Assembly: GCA_027008665.1 (NCBI GenBank)
Contig: JALVEA010000341.1
Coordinates: forward strand, 1 to 8,625
Direction: 5' to 3'
From: Thiotrichaceae bacterium
GTDB lineage: Bacteria > Pseudomonadota > Gammaproteobacteria > Thiotrichales > Thiotrichaceae
DNA: 8,625 nt
Below, piece after piece: positions 1 through 6,156 of the stretch. Below the pieces are notes generated by a model. The model had not been told where the DNA came from and did not search any database. It was given only the letters and a program-made list of their open reading frames with translations. Within the stretch, counting starts at the first letter, position 1; every line of letters begins with the position of its first letter. A program made the position numbers and the translations under genes.

Positions 1-1
1 T

Positions 2-298
2 CAGTTCTTTGATTGGATTGAAATAGGCTACGATATTATCGAACGACCTTTTATTACTATCGGTATGGTCTCCATGCTACTACTCACACCTTTAGCAATT
101 ACCTCAACTAACGCAATGATGCGACGATTAGGGAAACATTGGAAACGCCTACATCAACTCATTTACCTCATTGCTATTTTAGCCACGATTCACTTCTTTT
201 GGATGGTGAAATTAGATATATCAGAACCAACCTTTTATGCGATTGTTTTAGCCATCTTATTAGGAGAGAGAGTGATTTACAGTTTGAGACAAAGGTAA
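2..298 (+). CDS. msrQ: MsrQ, haem-binding membrane subunit of the MsrPQ methionine sulfoxide reductase (3' part only)
   Basis: The reading frame is open from the left edge of the window, so this is the C-terminal ~98 residues of a longer protein. MsrQ is an inner-membrane b-haem protein of the ferric-reductase-like transmembrane family. It passes electrons from the quinone pool or a flavin reductase to periplasmic MsrP, which repairs oxidised methionines. Visible here are an I-x-x-R-P-F-I-T-I-G-M stretch, a hydrophobic helix ending in LAITSTNAMMRRLGKHWKRL, a second helix (LIYLIAILATIHFFWMVK) with a histidine placed to bind haem, and a last hydrophobic segment. The LAITS-N-x-M-RRLG-x-W-x-R-LH signature is typical of MsrQ (family knowledge). 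Met codons inside the fragment are internal and not starts. msrP would be expected just upstream, outside the window. The gene converges on the Uma2 gene with 39 bases between stop codons, and no hairpin terminator is visible there. Confidence 0.9.
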   Translation, partial: QFFDWIEIGYDIIERPFITIGMVSMLLLTPLAITSTNAMMRRLGKHWKRLHQLIYLIAILATIHFFWMVKLDISEPTFYAIVLAILLGERVIYSLRQR

Positions 299-337
299 AT
301 TATTGAAAAATGACAAACCATAGCAAAACTGAATGAA

Positions 338-916
338 CTATAAATCGAAATTTACCTGCCGATATAAATCAGACATTGCTAATGATAGCTCGTCTTTAAC
401 AGGAATCATCACCTCTAAATCTGAATACTCTTTCAATAACCAGCTATTATCAGAGTTGCGTTGGTACACCTCGGCTAAAGGTTTATCTTGATGCAACATA
501 ATATAAGTCTGTAGAGAGTCAATTAAACGATAAAAAGCAAATTTTTTACCATGATCATAGTCTTCAGTCGAAGGTGATAATACCTCGACAATAACGCGTG
601 GGTGTTGAACATATTTTTTACTTATTTTGCCTTCTTCACACAACACCATTGCATCGGGGTAAAAATAATTCTTAAGTTCATCAATAGAGAGTTTTACCTC
701 AGAATTAAAAACCGTACAAGGCTTGTTTTTTAAAGCATTATCAAGTGATGTACTGGTATTTTTACAGATTAAACCATGATTGACTGTTCCTCCAGTCATA
801 TCAAAAATCTCACCATCTATATATTCAAATTTTTGATTCAACTCTTCCTCAAGCTCAAAATACTCTTCAATACTAAGTTTTTTATTTTTATATAAATCTT
901 CGGCAGTAGCAGACAT
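338..916 (-). CDS. Uma2 family protein (DUF820), putative PD-(D/E)XK nuclease-like
   Basis: The product is 192 residues, the usual size of the Uma2 family, which has a restriction-endonuclease-like fold but no settled function. Family landmarks are visible: EYIDGEIFDMTGG (residues 31-43), N-H-G at 46-48, SEVKL (72-76), Y-P-D-A-M-V-L (86-92), and V-I-V-E-V-L-S-P-S-T (108-117), then D-x-G-K-K-x-x-x-Y-R (121-130). The PD pair, the Glu of EVLSPS and the following Lys are the expected active-site positions. I chose the ATG at 916 because a GGAG Shine-Dalgarno (923-926) lies 6 bases before it. ATGs at 928 and 976 extend the frame but have no ribosome site and no family similarity. The gene lies downstream of the toxin-antitoxin pair on the same strand, separated by the repeat at 1005-1056. 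Uma2 genes often occur in many copies among accessory DNA. Confidence is high for the family and low for any biochemical role. Confidence 0.85.
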   Translation of the reverse strand: MSATAEDLYKNKKLSIEEYFELEEELNQKFEYIDGEIFDMTGGTVNHGLICKNTSTSLDNALKNKPCTVFNSEVKLSIDELKNYFYPDAMVLCEEGKISKKYVQHPRVIVEVLSPSTEDYDHGKKFAFYRLIDSLQTYIMLHQDKPLAEVYQRNSDNSWLLKEYSDLEVMIPVKDELSLAMSDLYRQVNFDL

Positions 917-1004
917 GCTGATCTCCATAGTAAGGGACTTTTTATGATAATACACCAAGGGTCTTGATCTGGGCATATCAATTTATATTCAAAGATAAGT
1001 TTTA

Positions 1005-1056
1005 TACGAGGAATAAATTCCTCAGACTGTGTTCCCAAATAAATTTAGGAACAAGC
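1005..1056. repeat. Dispersed double-hairpin repeat, copy A
   Basis: This 52-base intergenic element recurs inverted at 7279-7337. It contains two palindromes. The first is GAGGAATAAATTCCTC at 1008-1023, with 7-bp arms around AA. The second, at 1031-1052, has GTTCC and GGAAC ends and a further 4-bp inner stem after one mismatch. Compared with copy B read on the opposite strand, the first 30 bases match at 25 positions and the last 20 at 19. Copy A lacks 7 bases in the middle of the second palindrome yet still folds. It begins 11 bases beyond the toxin stop codon, so it could also act as a weak 3' end for that transcript. No U-run follows it. It is probably a non-autonomous, REP-like or MITE-like element. 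Confidence 0.6.
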
Positions 1057-1067
1057 TAGAATTTACC

Positions 1068-1487
1068 CTAGTGATTTAGATTAATTATCCCCCATAGTTC
1101 GCTTGGTGAGTAAACAGGGTAAATCGCTTTTTTATAGTCATTTATATTTCGCGTAACAATACAGTCAACTCCTACCATCTGCCCAGAATAATACTGAACA
1201 GCATCTTCAAGGTCGGTAAATTTAGAATCTATAGAGAGCAAAAAAACGTCTTTATCAACTTTGCTAATTTCAAAGAGAGACAATAGTTTTTTAATGGATA
1301 TTTTAGCTTCTTCTCTGTTATGCATTTTTGAAACTAAATAATCTAGTGTTGTTATTGTTGTAGCACAAAGATAGCCTTCAATAATATTTGTTTCCACCAA
1401 GCTAACAAGACTTGCTGAAAGTTCTACAAACTGCTCTCTATTTAGCAGTACATCTAAAATGATATTAGTGTCAAATAAAACCTTCAC
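1068..1487 (-). CDS. PIN-domain toxin (VapC-like ribonuclease, PIN_3 type)
   Basis: This 139-residue PIN-domain protein is likely the toxin of a type II toxin-antitoxin pair. PIN toxins are Mg2+-dependent RNases that usually cut tRNA or rRNA. The start MKVLFDTNIILDVLLNR carries the first catalytic Asp (D6) and the N-terminal beta-strand/helix of the fold. FTDLEDAVQYYSG (residues 90-102) supplies the E94/D95 acidic pair. VDCIVTRNINDY (107-118) supplies D108 and the conserved T-R-N-x-x-D-Y/F ending. The tail P-V-Y-S-P-S-E is the usual C-terminus of this subgroup. The start codon overlaps the stop of the upstream antitoxin by four bases (ATGA, 1484-1487), so translation is probably coupled. No truncation or missing catalytic residue is seen, so the toxin looks intact. 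The target RNA cannot be told from sequence. Confidence 0.88.
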   Translation of the reverse strand: MKVLFDTNIILDVLLNREQFVELSASLVSLVETNIIEGYLCATTITTLDYLVSKMHNREEAKISIKKLLSLFEISKVDKDVFLLSIDSKFTDLEDAVQYYSGQMVGVDCIVTRNINDYKKAIYPVYSPSELWGIINLNH

Positions 1488-1720
1488 AAATATTTCTTCT
1501 CCAAATGTTTTTTATAATCATTTTCATCGAGATCTTTTATTTTTATAACACCGATAAGTGATTGAGTAATCGGTGATATTTTTGATTTCTTGGGCTTTGT
1601 TGTGAAAATCATAAAATAATCAGCAACAACTTGTGATAAAGATTTACCTTGTTCTTTTGCATGAGCTTTAGCTAGTTCAATAAGTTCGCTTTCTAAGCGT
1701 AATGTCAGTTTTGTTTGCAT
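1484..1720 (-). CDS. Antitoxin, ribbon-helix-helix type (DUF6364-like), partner of the PIN toxin
   Basis: This 78-residue protein starts MQTKLTLRLESELIELAKAH, the beta-strand followed by helix A of a ribbon-helix-helix DNA-binding domain. The second helix is G-K-S-L-S-Q-V-V-A-D-Y-F (residues 25-36). This pattern is characteristic of DUF6364-like antitoxins found beside PIN_3 toxins (family knowledge). The C-terminal half, rich in Lys, Asp and Glu (residues 42-78), would be the flexible part that wraps and blocks the toxin. An AAGGG ribosome site lies 6 bases before the ATG at 1718-1720. The gene is first in a two-gene operon with the toxin. Its promoter overlaps a palindrome (1733-1762), which suggests autoregulation by the antitoxin or the toxin-antitoxin complex, as in other such systems. 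Confidence 0.85.
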   Translation of the reverse strand: MQTKLTLRLESELIELAKAHAKEQGKSLSQVVADYFMIFTTKPKKSKISPITQSLIGVIKIKDLDENDYKKHLEKKYL

Positions 1721-1732
1721 CTTGCACCCTTT

Positions 1733-1780
1733 GACGTATTAATTTAAATTTAATTATACGTCTTTATTGGTTTTTTACAA
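1733..1780 (-). promoter_or_regulatory. Promoter and likely operator of the toxin-antitoxin operon
   Basis: Read on the minus strand, a -35-like TTGTAA (1775-1780; 4 of 6 consensus bases) is followed after 16 bases by a perfect -10, TATAAT (1753-1758). The -10 overlaps one arm of an inverted repeat, GACGTAT (1733-1739) and ATACGTC (1756-1762), with 16 very AT-rich bases between. The expected transcription start and early transcript fall inside the palindrome, about 13-30 bases before the antitoxin start codon. A symmetric site overlapping the -10 is what an autorepressing RHH antitoxin would bind. The promoter is seen in sequence; the operator role is inferred. Confidence 0.6.
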
Positions 1781-1795
1781 ATAGGAAAGCTAGAT

Positions 1796-1873
1796 AAAGG
1801 TGTGAAAGCTTTAGCTTTTCCTTCAGACACGGTGGGTTTTATTTGAGGAAAAAGCTAAAGTTTTCACTCCTTT
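1796..1873. repeat. Long imperfect inverted repeat (MITE-like or 3'-end hairpin)
   Basis: The left arm (1796-1824) and the reverse complement of the right arm (1845-1873) share AAAGG, GTGAAA, CTTTAGCTTTT and CCT blocks. They are broken only by one T-T mismatch, one G-T wobble and one single-base bulge, around a loop of about 20 bases (1825-1844). Such a stem of ~28 bp is longer than a normal terminator. It begins two bases after the stop codon of the minus-strand hydrolase gene, so it would be transcribed at that mRNA's 3' end. It has no proper U-run after it on that strand. Possible identities are a small palindromic mobile element or a stabilising or rho-assisted 3' hairpin. It also separates the hydrolase from the toxin-antitoxin promoter. 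Confidence 0.55.
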
Positions 1874-1875
1874 GT

Positions 1876-2547
1876 TTAATAAAAATCGGGAATAAATGGC
1901 TTGGTTTTTTTAAATAATGCCCAAGCGTGCATATGATTGATTTCCTGCTGTTGATAATGTGAAATTGAGAAATTGTAGTCTGCTGCGGGGCAATTTAACC
2001 AGTGCCCACCGATAATGGCAACGATATTGGGTATATTTAGCCCTACTTTATGGTAATCAATATAGCTATTTGCCCAGAGTTTAACGTTTTTGGGGCGTGG
2101 ATAAGAGCGCCCTGGTGTTAAACGTGAAACAGGGTCTAAGGTAATCAAGCATTCAATAGGCGTATTTTTTGCTTCTTTATGGATAACTTTCATCAAGCGA
2201 CTCGCTCCCCAGCTATGCCCAACTAAATAAATCATCTGCCCTGCCTTATGCCACTTTTTAATTAAAGTAACGATACCTGCGTTAGCAGAGTGAGTGGCGT
2301 AAGCTAAGTTGTAGTGTGTTGTGTTTTTAGTCGCATAGTGAATATATAACCGCTTCAACACTGCATTATGGTAAAAGTCTCTTGCTCCACCAACAAAAAG
2401 CACTAACGGTTTATCAGCTTTTGTTTTGATAATAAGATGCCTGCTATGCACTGCTGAACGAATCAATTTATCTGGCTGGTGATAATCATCAATCTGTTTT
2501 GCAATGATAATTCGGTCTGCTGGAAGTATTCTATCAGGTGTAAACAT
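1876..2547 (-). CDS. Small alpha/beta hydrolase (serine hydrolase with G-H-S-W-G elbow), substrate unknown
   Basis: The product is 223 residues with no signal peptide or membrane segment, so it is probably cytoplasmic. KPLVLFVGGARD (residues 46-57) is an early beta-strand followed by an oxyanion-type loop. IYLVGHSWGASRLM (106-119) is the nucleophile elbow, with catalytic Ser112 in G-x-S-x-G. CLITLDPVSRLTPGR (133-147) offers D138 as the acid. A late segment, I-I-G-G-H-W (178-183) through NFSISHYQQQEINHMHAW (192-209), should hold the catalytic His, most likely H197, with H205 as the alternative. The order Ser-Asp-His fits an esterase, lipase or thioesterase-like fold. A short AGGA lies just before the ATG at 2545-2547. 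It appears to be a single-gene unit: upstream is the divergent 351-base spacer, and downstream is the long hairpin. The substrate cannot be predicted. Confidence 0.75.
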   Translation of the reverse strand: MFTPDRILPADRIIIAKQIDDYHQPDKLIRSAVHSRHLIIKTKADKPLVLFVGGARDFYHNAVLKRLYIHYATKNTTHYNLAYATHSANAGIVTLIKKWHKAGQMIYLVGHSWGASRLMKVIHKEAKNTPIECLITLDPVSRLTPGRSYPRPKNVKLWANSYIDYHKVGLNIPNIVAIIGGHWLNCPAADYNFSISHYQQQEINHMHAWALFKKTKPFIPDFY

Positions 2548-2898
2548 ATTTCCTATTTGATCTCTATATCTTAGCTAGGTGGCTTTTGTTAGCTTAGACG
2601 GATAATCGTTTCCAGCTTGAAAAAAATCAGTTTTGACTATATATATAGGGTTTAGGATTTAAGAATCAAATAATCTACGAAACGTAATTTAGTAATCCAA
2701 AAAAATCAGTATCAAGTTCCGTATCTTCTCTTTCATTAATGGTATCTATCTAATGTTCTATCTTTTCAAGAAAATTATTGGTTTTCTGTTGTTGGTTACG
2801 ACTGTTGGATGGGTCTCAATCCAAGCTTTAATGCATACTTTCTCTTAATTTTGAAATATCATCGTTGTAAACTCTACTCATTTTAAGGAATTTTCACT
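2548..2898. other. Divergent intergenic spacer (351 bases) upstream of the xpaC-telA-SPFH-pyrC operon
   Basis: This AT-rich spacer must hold the promoters of the minus-strand hydrolase and the + strand operon. Neither is convincing by eye. TTGACT (2633-2638) next to an alternating TATATATATA run is the best -35-like hexamer on the + strand, but only weak -10 candidates such as TAGGAT (2653-2658, 14-base spacer) follow. I looked for a sigma-54 GG-N10-GC site, as phage-shock-type operons often have, and found none with correct spacing. A 12-base direct repeat, AAAAAAATCAGT, occurs at 2620-2631 and 2699-2710. The operon's first gene has a good AAGGAA ribosome site at 2885-2890. A possible 31-codon ORF is listed separately. 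Confidence 0.5.
2753..2848 (+). CDS. Possible 31-residue single-span membrane microprotein
   Basis: An ATG at 2753 opens a 31-codon frame ending at TAA 2846-2848. It codes for MFYLFKKIIG, then a hydrophobic run (FLLLVTTVGWV), then a short tail SIQALMHTFS. The pattern of two Lys followed by about 15 apolar residues fits one membrane helix with the N-terminus inside. The spacing places it 50 bases ahead of the xpaC-like start, so it could be the first gene or a leader of that operon. Against it, no clear Shine-Dalgarno precedes the ATG, and short hydrophobic frames arise easily in AT-rich DNA. I do not recognise a family. Confidence 0.25.
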   Translation: MFYLFKKIIGFLLLVTTVGWVSIQALMHTFS

Positions 2899-3768
2899 AT
2901 GTCTAGTGCAAAACGTTATTCACCCGAAGAGAAAACTCTGAATAAAGTTAAATATGGACTAAAAGGTTTCTTACTCTTTGTTCTACCTCTTCCTTTGTTG
3001 ATAGCGGCTATTATTTCCTTAGTAAGGGGGGAAATATTGCACACTCTTATATCAGCGGCCTCTTTTTCAGGTTTTATGATTTCTGCCTTGATTGCTCGTG
3101 AGGGGTTTAAACGAGAGGGGAAGTATCAGCGTAGTCGTTTTGCAAAAGCGCCAACAACGCCTTTTAAAACTATTGCTGCCTTATTTCTTGGACTTAGCAC
3201 GGGGTTAACGGTCTTGTTTGCTACTGGGGACGGTTTTTCTTTACATCATATTTTTAATAGTGTTTTTATGGGCGTTGCGACTTTATTGGGATTTTACCTT
3301 TCATATGGTTTAGACCCTCGTAAAGACAAAACGGGTGGTATTTCTTTAAGCGTGAGTGCTGATGAAGTCTTTGATGCTCTGGAAGCTGCGGAAGTAAAAA
3401 TAGCAGCTATCGAAACAGCGAGAAAAAATATCCATAATCTAGAATTAGATCAGCACCTAAGAAATATTATTAAAAAAGCACGTCATATTGTTGAGACGAT
3501 TAAAAATAATCCTAATGATTTAGATCGTGCGCGCAAATTTTTAAAAGTTTATTTAGATGGAACGCAACGTGTGACAGAAAGCTATGCAAAAACGCATGAA
3601 AAAGATGCAATAACAGATGTTCTAGATGCTAATTTTAGGCGTGTTTTAATTTCTATAGAAAAAACCTTTGATGAGCAGAACGAAAAGCTAAAAGAGAACG
3701 ACCGCTTTGATCTTGATGTTAAAATTGAGGTATTAGAAACGCAATTAAAACAAGAGGGTGTTGTATAA
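2899..3768 (+). CDS. xpaC: XpaC-like membrane protein (5-bromo-4-chloroindolyl phosphate hydrolysis family)
   Basis: The product is 289 residues. The N-terminal half has four hydrophobic segments in two pairs (about residues 21-42, 46-66, 90-109 and 116-136). Between the pairs is a basic cytosolic loop rich in Arg and Lys (67-90). After a DPRKDK boundary (139-144) comes a cytosolic alpha-helical domain. Its N-x-x-D-L-D-R-A-R-K-F-L-K-V-Y-L-D-G-T segment (204-222), followed by S-Y-A-K, is the signature of the XpaC family. The family is named from a Bacillus subtilis phenotype on a chromogenic phosphate; a true phosphatase activity is not established. XpaC genes typically sit directly before telA, as here (72 bases apart), which is the strongest support for the call. 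An AAGGAA ribosome site at 2885-2890 fixes the start. It probably anchors a membrane-stress or toxic-anion-response complex. The partner role is inferred from context. Confidence 0.8.
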   Translation: MSSAKRYSPEEKTLNKVKYGLKGFLLFVLPLPLLIAAIISLVRGEILHTLISAASFSGFMISALIAREGFKREGKYQRSRFAKAPTTPFKTIAALFLGLSTGLTVLFATGDGFSLHHIFNSVFMGVATLLGFYLSYGLDPRKDKTGGISLSVSADEVFDALEAAEVKIAAIETARKNIHNLELDQHLRNIIKKARHIVETIKNNPNDLDRARKFLKVYLDGTQRVTESYAKTHEKDAITDVLDANFRRVLISIEKTFDEQNEKLKENDRFDLDVKIEVLETQLKQEGVV

Positions 3769-3840
3769 TTGCATAAGTAGATGGATATAATTAATCTAAC
3801 AAATTATCAACAATAAATAGAAATAAAGAGGATATATAGA

Positions 3841-5001
3841 ATGTCAAATAAAACGCAAATAGCGACTGCTACAGAAACAAAAATTATACCTGGAACGGAG
3901 GTTGCTCCTGTTAATACCATGAATAAGGACTTGGTTGCATACAAAGATATTGATGAAGCTGAAAAAAAGGAAGTGGATGCGATTATTGGCGAAATTGATA
4001 TGAATGATCGTGGTAGTATTATCTTTTTTGGTAGTAAAGCGCAAGAACAGATGAGTACCATTTCTGAGAGCATGTTAGAAGGGGTGCGTAATAAAGACCT
4101 TGGTGGTGCAAGTAGCTCTTTAAATGAGATGATTGTGGCGATTAAAGGTTTTGATGTTGATGAATTAAATCCAAATAAAAAACCAGGTTTCTTTGCTAAA
4201 TTATTTGGTAAAGCAAAGCCAATGGCACTTTTCTTGAGTGAATATTCTGATGTTAAAAAACAGATCAATGAAATCACAGATAAAATGGAAGGGCAAAAAA
4301 CACAACTGCTGACTGATATTGTTGCATTGGATAAGCTCTATGAAGCCAATCTTGATTATTTTCATAAGTTGGAGCTTTATATTACAGCGGGTGAAGAAAA
4401 ATTGAATCGTTTGGATAATATTGATATTCCCGCATTAGCAAAAAAAGCAGAAGAAAATGTTGAAGATTTACTTGCCGCACAGTCATTACGTGATTTGCGA
4501 AGCTCAAGAGATGATTTAGAGCGTCGTTTGCATGATTTGAAATTGACACGTCAAGTGGCAATGCAAAGCTTGCCGAGTATACGTTTAGTACAAGAAAACG
4601 ATAAAACATTAATTAATAAAATCAACTCAACACTAATTAATACCGTACCGTTGTGGAAAAATCAGTTGGCCCAAGCTGTGACTATTTTCCGTATGAGTGA
4701 TGCCGCGGGGACGGTCAAGCAAGCATCTGATTTAACCAATGAGTTATTAGAAGCGAATGCTACGAATCTACAAACGGCAAATATTGAAGTACGCAAGCAA
4801 ATGGAACGGGGTATTTTTGATATTGAATCAGTGCGTAAAGCCAATGAAACCTTAGTGGAAACCATTAATGATAGTTTAAGAATTGCTGATGAAGGCAAGG
4901 CAGCACGGGCGGAAGCTGAAACGGAATTAAAGACACTAGAGTCTGAATTACGTCAGGCATTAGTTTCTTCAAAAGCTAAGGCCGATAAACTTAATAAATA
5001 A
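3841..5001 (+). CDS. telA: TelA family protein (toxic anion resistance, YaaN-like)
   Basis: The product is 386 residues, about the usual length of the family, soluble and almost wholly helical with coiled-coil character. The family core is clear: Q-L-L-T-D-I-V-A-L-D-K-L-Y-E-x-N-L-D-Y-F (155-174), then L-E-L-Y-I-T-A-G-E-E-K-L (177-188). Next comes L-E-R-R-L-H-D-L-K-L-T-R-Q-V-A-M-Q-S-L-P-x-I-R-L-V-Q (226-251), then I-N-T-V-P-L-W-K-N-Q-L-A-Q-A (266-279). The C-terminal block is E-R-G-I-F-D-I-E-S-V-R-K-A (322-334). The name comes from tellurite resistance; the molecular activity is unknown. A P-G-F-F-A-K-L-F-G-K-A-K stretch (115-126) could be an amphipathic membrane-touching segment. An AAGAGGA ribosome site (3826-3832) precedes the ATG. 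TelA lies between its usual partner XpaC and an SPFH protein, 21 bases before the latter, implying one transcript. The role in tellurite or envelope stress is by family, not shown here. Confidence 0.93.
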   Translation: MSNKTQIATATETKIIPGTEVAPVNTMNKDLVAYKDIDEAEKKEVDAIIGEIDMNDRGSIIFFGSKAQEQMSTISESMLEGVRNKDLGGASSSLNEMIVAIKGFDVDELNPNKKPGFFAKLFGKAKPMALFLSEYSDVKKQINEITDKMEGQKTQLLTDIVALDKLYEANLDYFHKLELYITAGEEKLNRLDNIDIPALAKKAEENVEDLLAAQSLRDLRSSRDDLERRLHDLKLTRQVAMQSLPSIRLVQENDKTLINKINSTLINTVPLWKNQLAQAVTIFRMSDAAGTVKQASDLTNELLEANATNLQTANIEVRKQMERGIFDIESVRKANETLVETINDSLRIADEGKAARAEAETELKTLESELRQALVSSKAKADKLNK

Positions 5002-5007
5002 AATAGT

Positions 5008-5015
5008 AAGGAGGT
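5008..5015 (+). promoter_or_regulatory. Full-consensus Shine-Dalgarno of the SPFH gene
   Basis: AAGGAGGT lies 7 bases before the ATG at 5023. It is the strongest ribosome site in the window and much better than those of the other genes in the operon, so the SPFH protein is probably made in higher amounts than XpaC and TelA. That would fit a scaffold protein that forms large assemblies (inference). Confidence 0.8.
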
Positions 5016-5022
5016 CTGGATT

Positions 5023-6156
5023 ATGAGTCTTTGGGATAAAGTATTTGGTGAGTTCATTGATATTATTGAATGGACAGAAGATAACCCCGATACCATGGTG
5101 TATCGCTTTGAACGCTATGGAAATGAAATAAAATACGGCGCTAAGCTTACGGTGCGTGAAACACAGGTGGCAGTTTTTGTTAATGAGGGGCAAATTGCTG
5201 ATATATTAACCCCTGGTTTATACGAGCTAGATACTAAAAACATACCGATATTATCGACGTTGCAACATTGGGGTCATGGCTTTGAAAGTCCTTTTAAGGC
5301 GGAAGTTTACTTCTTTAATATGCGCCAGTTTACTAATCTCAAATGGGGAACGAAAAATCCTATTATTCTACGCGATAAAGAGTTTAGCATGGTGCGCTTG
5401 CGTACTTTTGGTAGCTATTCTATCCGTATTAGTGATCCTAAAAAATTTATGATGGAAATTTTAGGCACGGACGGTCATTTTACGGTGACAGAAATCAGTA
5501 ATCAATTACGCGATATTATTGTTTCACGTTATTCTAGTATTTTAGGTGAATCTAAAATTCCAGTACTGGATATTGCGGGTAATTATGATCAACTCGGTAA
5601 ATTTATTACTGAACGTATTGCACCTGAATTTGAAAATTATGGCATTAAACTCACTCAAGTTTTAGTTGAAAATGTTTCATTACCTTCAGCGGTTGAAGAA
5701 GCACTCGATAAGCGTACTAGTATGGGTATGATCGGTGATTTGGATAAGTATCTTAAATACAATGTAGCAGAATCAATAGATTCAGAAAATAGTTCTACAA
5801 GTAGTGCCGCTAGTACCGCAATGGAAATGGGTATCGGTTTGGCAATGGGACAACAAATGAGTAATGCACTACAATCTCAACAACCAGCATCGACTGTTGC
5901 AGCTCCCGTTGCTCATGCAGCCCCTCCTCCCGTACCGGGTGACCGCTGGCATGTGGTACTTAATGATGAAGCCACAGGACCCCATCCGATCAGCACCATT
6001 AAACGGATGATTAAAGAAGGTCTAATTTCAGCAGAAACATTAGTCTGGTTATCAGGTATGCCTGAATGGCAACCCGCAGCAGAGAATGCTACCTTTAAAG
6101 TATTATTACAGCAGGCGAATGAACATCAGCCACCACCTCTGCCAAGAAAAAATTAA
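5023..6156 (+). CDS. YdjI-type SPFH (band-7) protein with C-terminal GYF_2 domain
   Basis: The product is 377 residues. The N-terminal ~245 residues match the bacterial SPFH group often labelled 'virion core protein' or YdjI. Its landmarks are a D-I-I-E-W-T-E-D start, V-Y-R-F-x-R-Y-G-N-E-I-K-Y-G-A-K-L-T-V-R-E (26-46), and Q-V-A-V-F-V-N-E-G-Q-I-A-D (48-60). They continue with F-x-S-P-F-K-A-E-V-Y-F (87-97), L-K-W-G-T-K-N-P-I (106-114), L-R-D-I-I-V-S-R-Y (162-170) and A-L-D-K-R-T-S-M-G-M-I-G-D (227-239). There is no membrane helix. A low-complexity linker rich in Ser, Ala, Met and Gln (251-300) leads to P-P-P-V-P-G-D and then a GYF_2/DUF4339 domain. That domain runs W-H-V-V-L-N-D-E-A-T-G-P-H-P (309-322) to M-P-E-W-Q-P-A (346-352). 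The protein ends in PPPLPRKN. In many relatives a zinc ribbon occupies the C-terminus, and no Cys pairs exist here. SPFH proteins form cages or rafts on membranes, and YdjI-type ones partner PspA in stress response (family knowledge). The stop codon overlaps the start of pyrC. Confidence 0.9.
   Translation: MSLWDKVFGEFIDIIEWTEDNPDTMVYRFERYGNEIKYGAKLTVRETQVAVFVNEGQIADILTPGLYELDTKNIPILSTLQHWGHGFESPFKAEVYFFNMRQFTNLKWGTKNPIILRDKEFSMVRLRTFGSYSIRISDPKKFMMEILGTDGHFTVTEISNQLRDIIVSRYSSILGESKIPVLDIAGNYDQLGKFITERIAPEFENYGIKLTQVLVENVSLPSAVEEALDKRTSMGMIGDLDKYLKYNVAESIDSENSSTSSAASTAMEMGIGLAMGQQMSNALQSQQPASTVAAPVAHAAPPPVPGDRWHVVLNDEATGPHPISTIKRMIKEGLISAETLVWLSGMPEWQPAAENATFKVLLQQANEHQPPPLPRKN

Noticed and set aside
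838..1038. 66-codon minus-strand frame overlapping the Uma2 start region and repeat copy A
   Set aside because: It lies in another frame of the Uma2 gene, runs through the hairpin repeat, and has no recognisable protein features.
1886..1898. CGGGAATAAATGG as a third fragment of the double-hairpin repeat
   Set aside because: The similarity covers about 11 bases only, lies inside the hydrolase coding end, and lacks the palindromic partner.
2581..2593. Possible sigma-54 promoter (GG...GC) ahead of the stress operon
   Set aside because: The spacing between GG and GC is 9, not 10, and the flanking consensus bases are absent.
2620..2710. 12-base direct repeat AAAAAAATCAGT (two copies)
   Set aside because: It is mostly a poly-A run in AT-rich DNA, with only two copies 79 bases apart; chance is likely.
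3807..4277. 156-codon minus-strand frame opposite telA
   Set aside because: It is antisense to a well-supported TelA gene; its Ser/Ile/Phe-rich composition is what the complement of a Lys/Glu/Asp-rich coiled coil gives.
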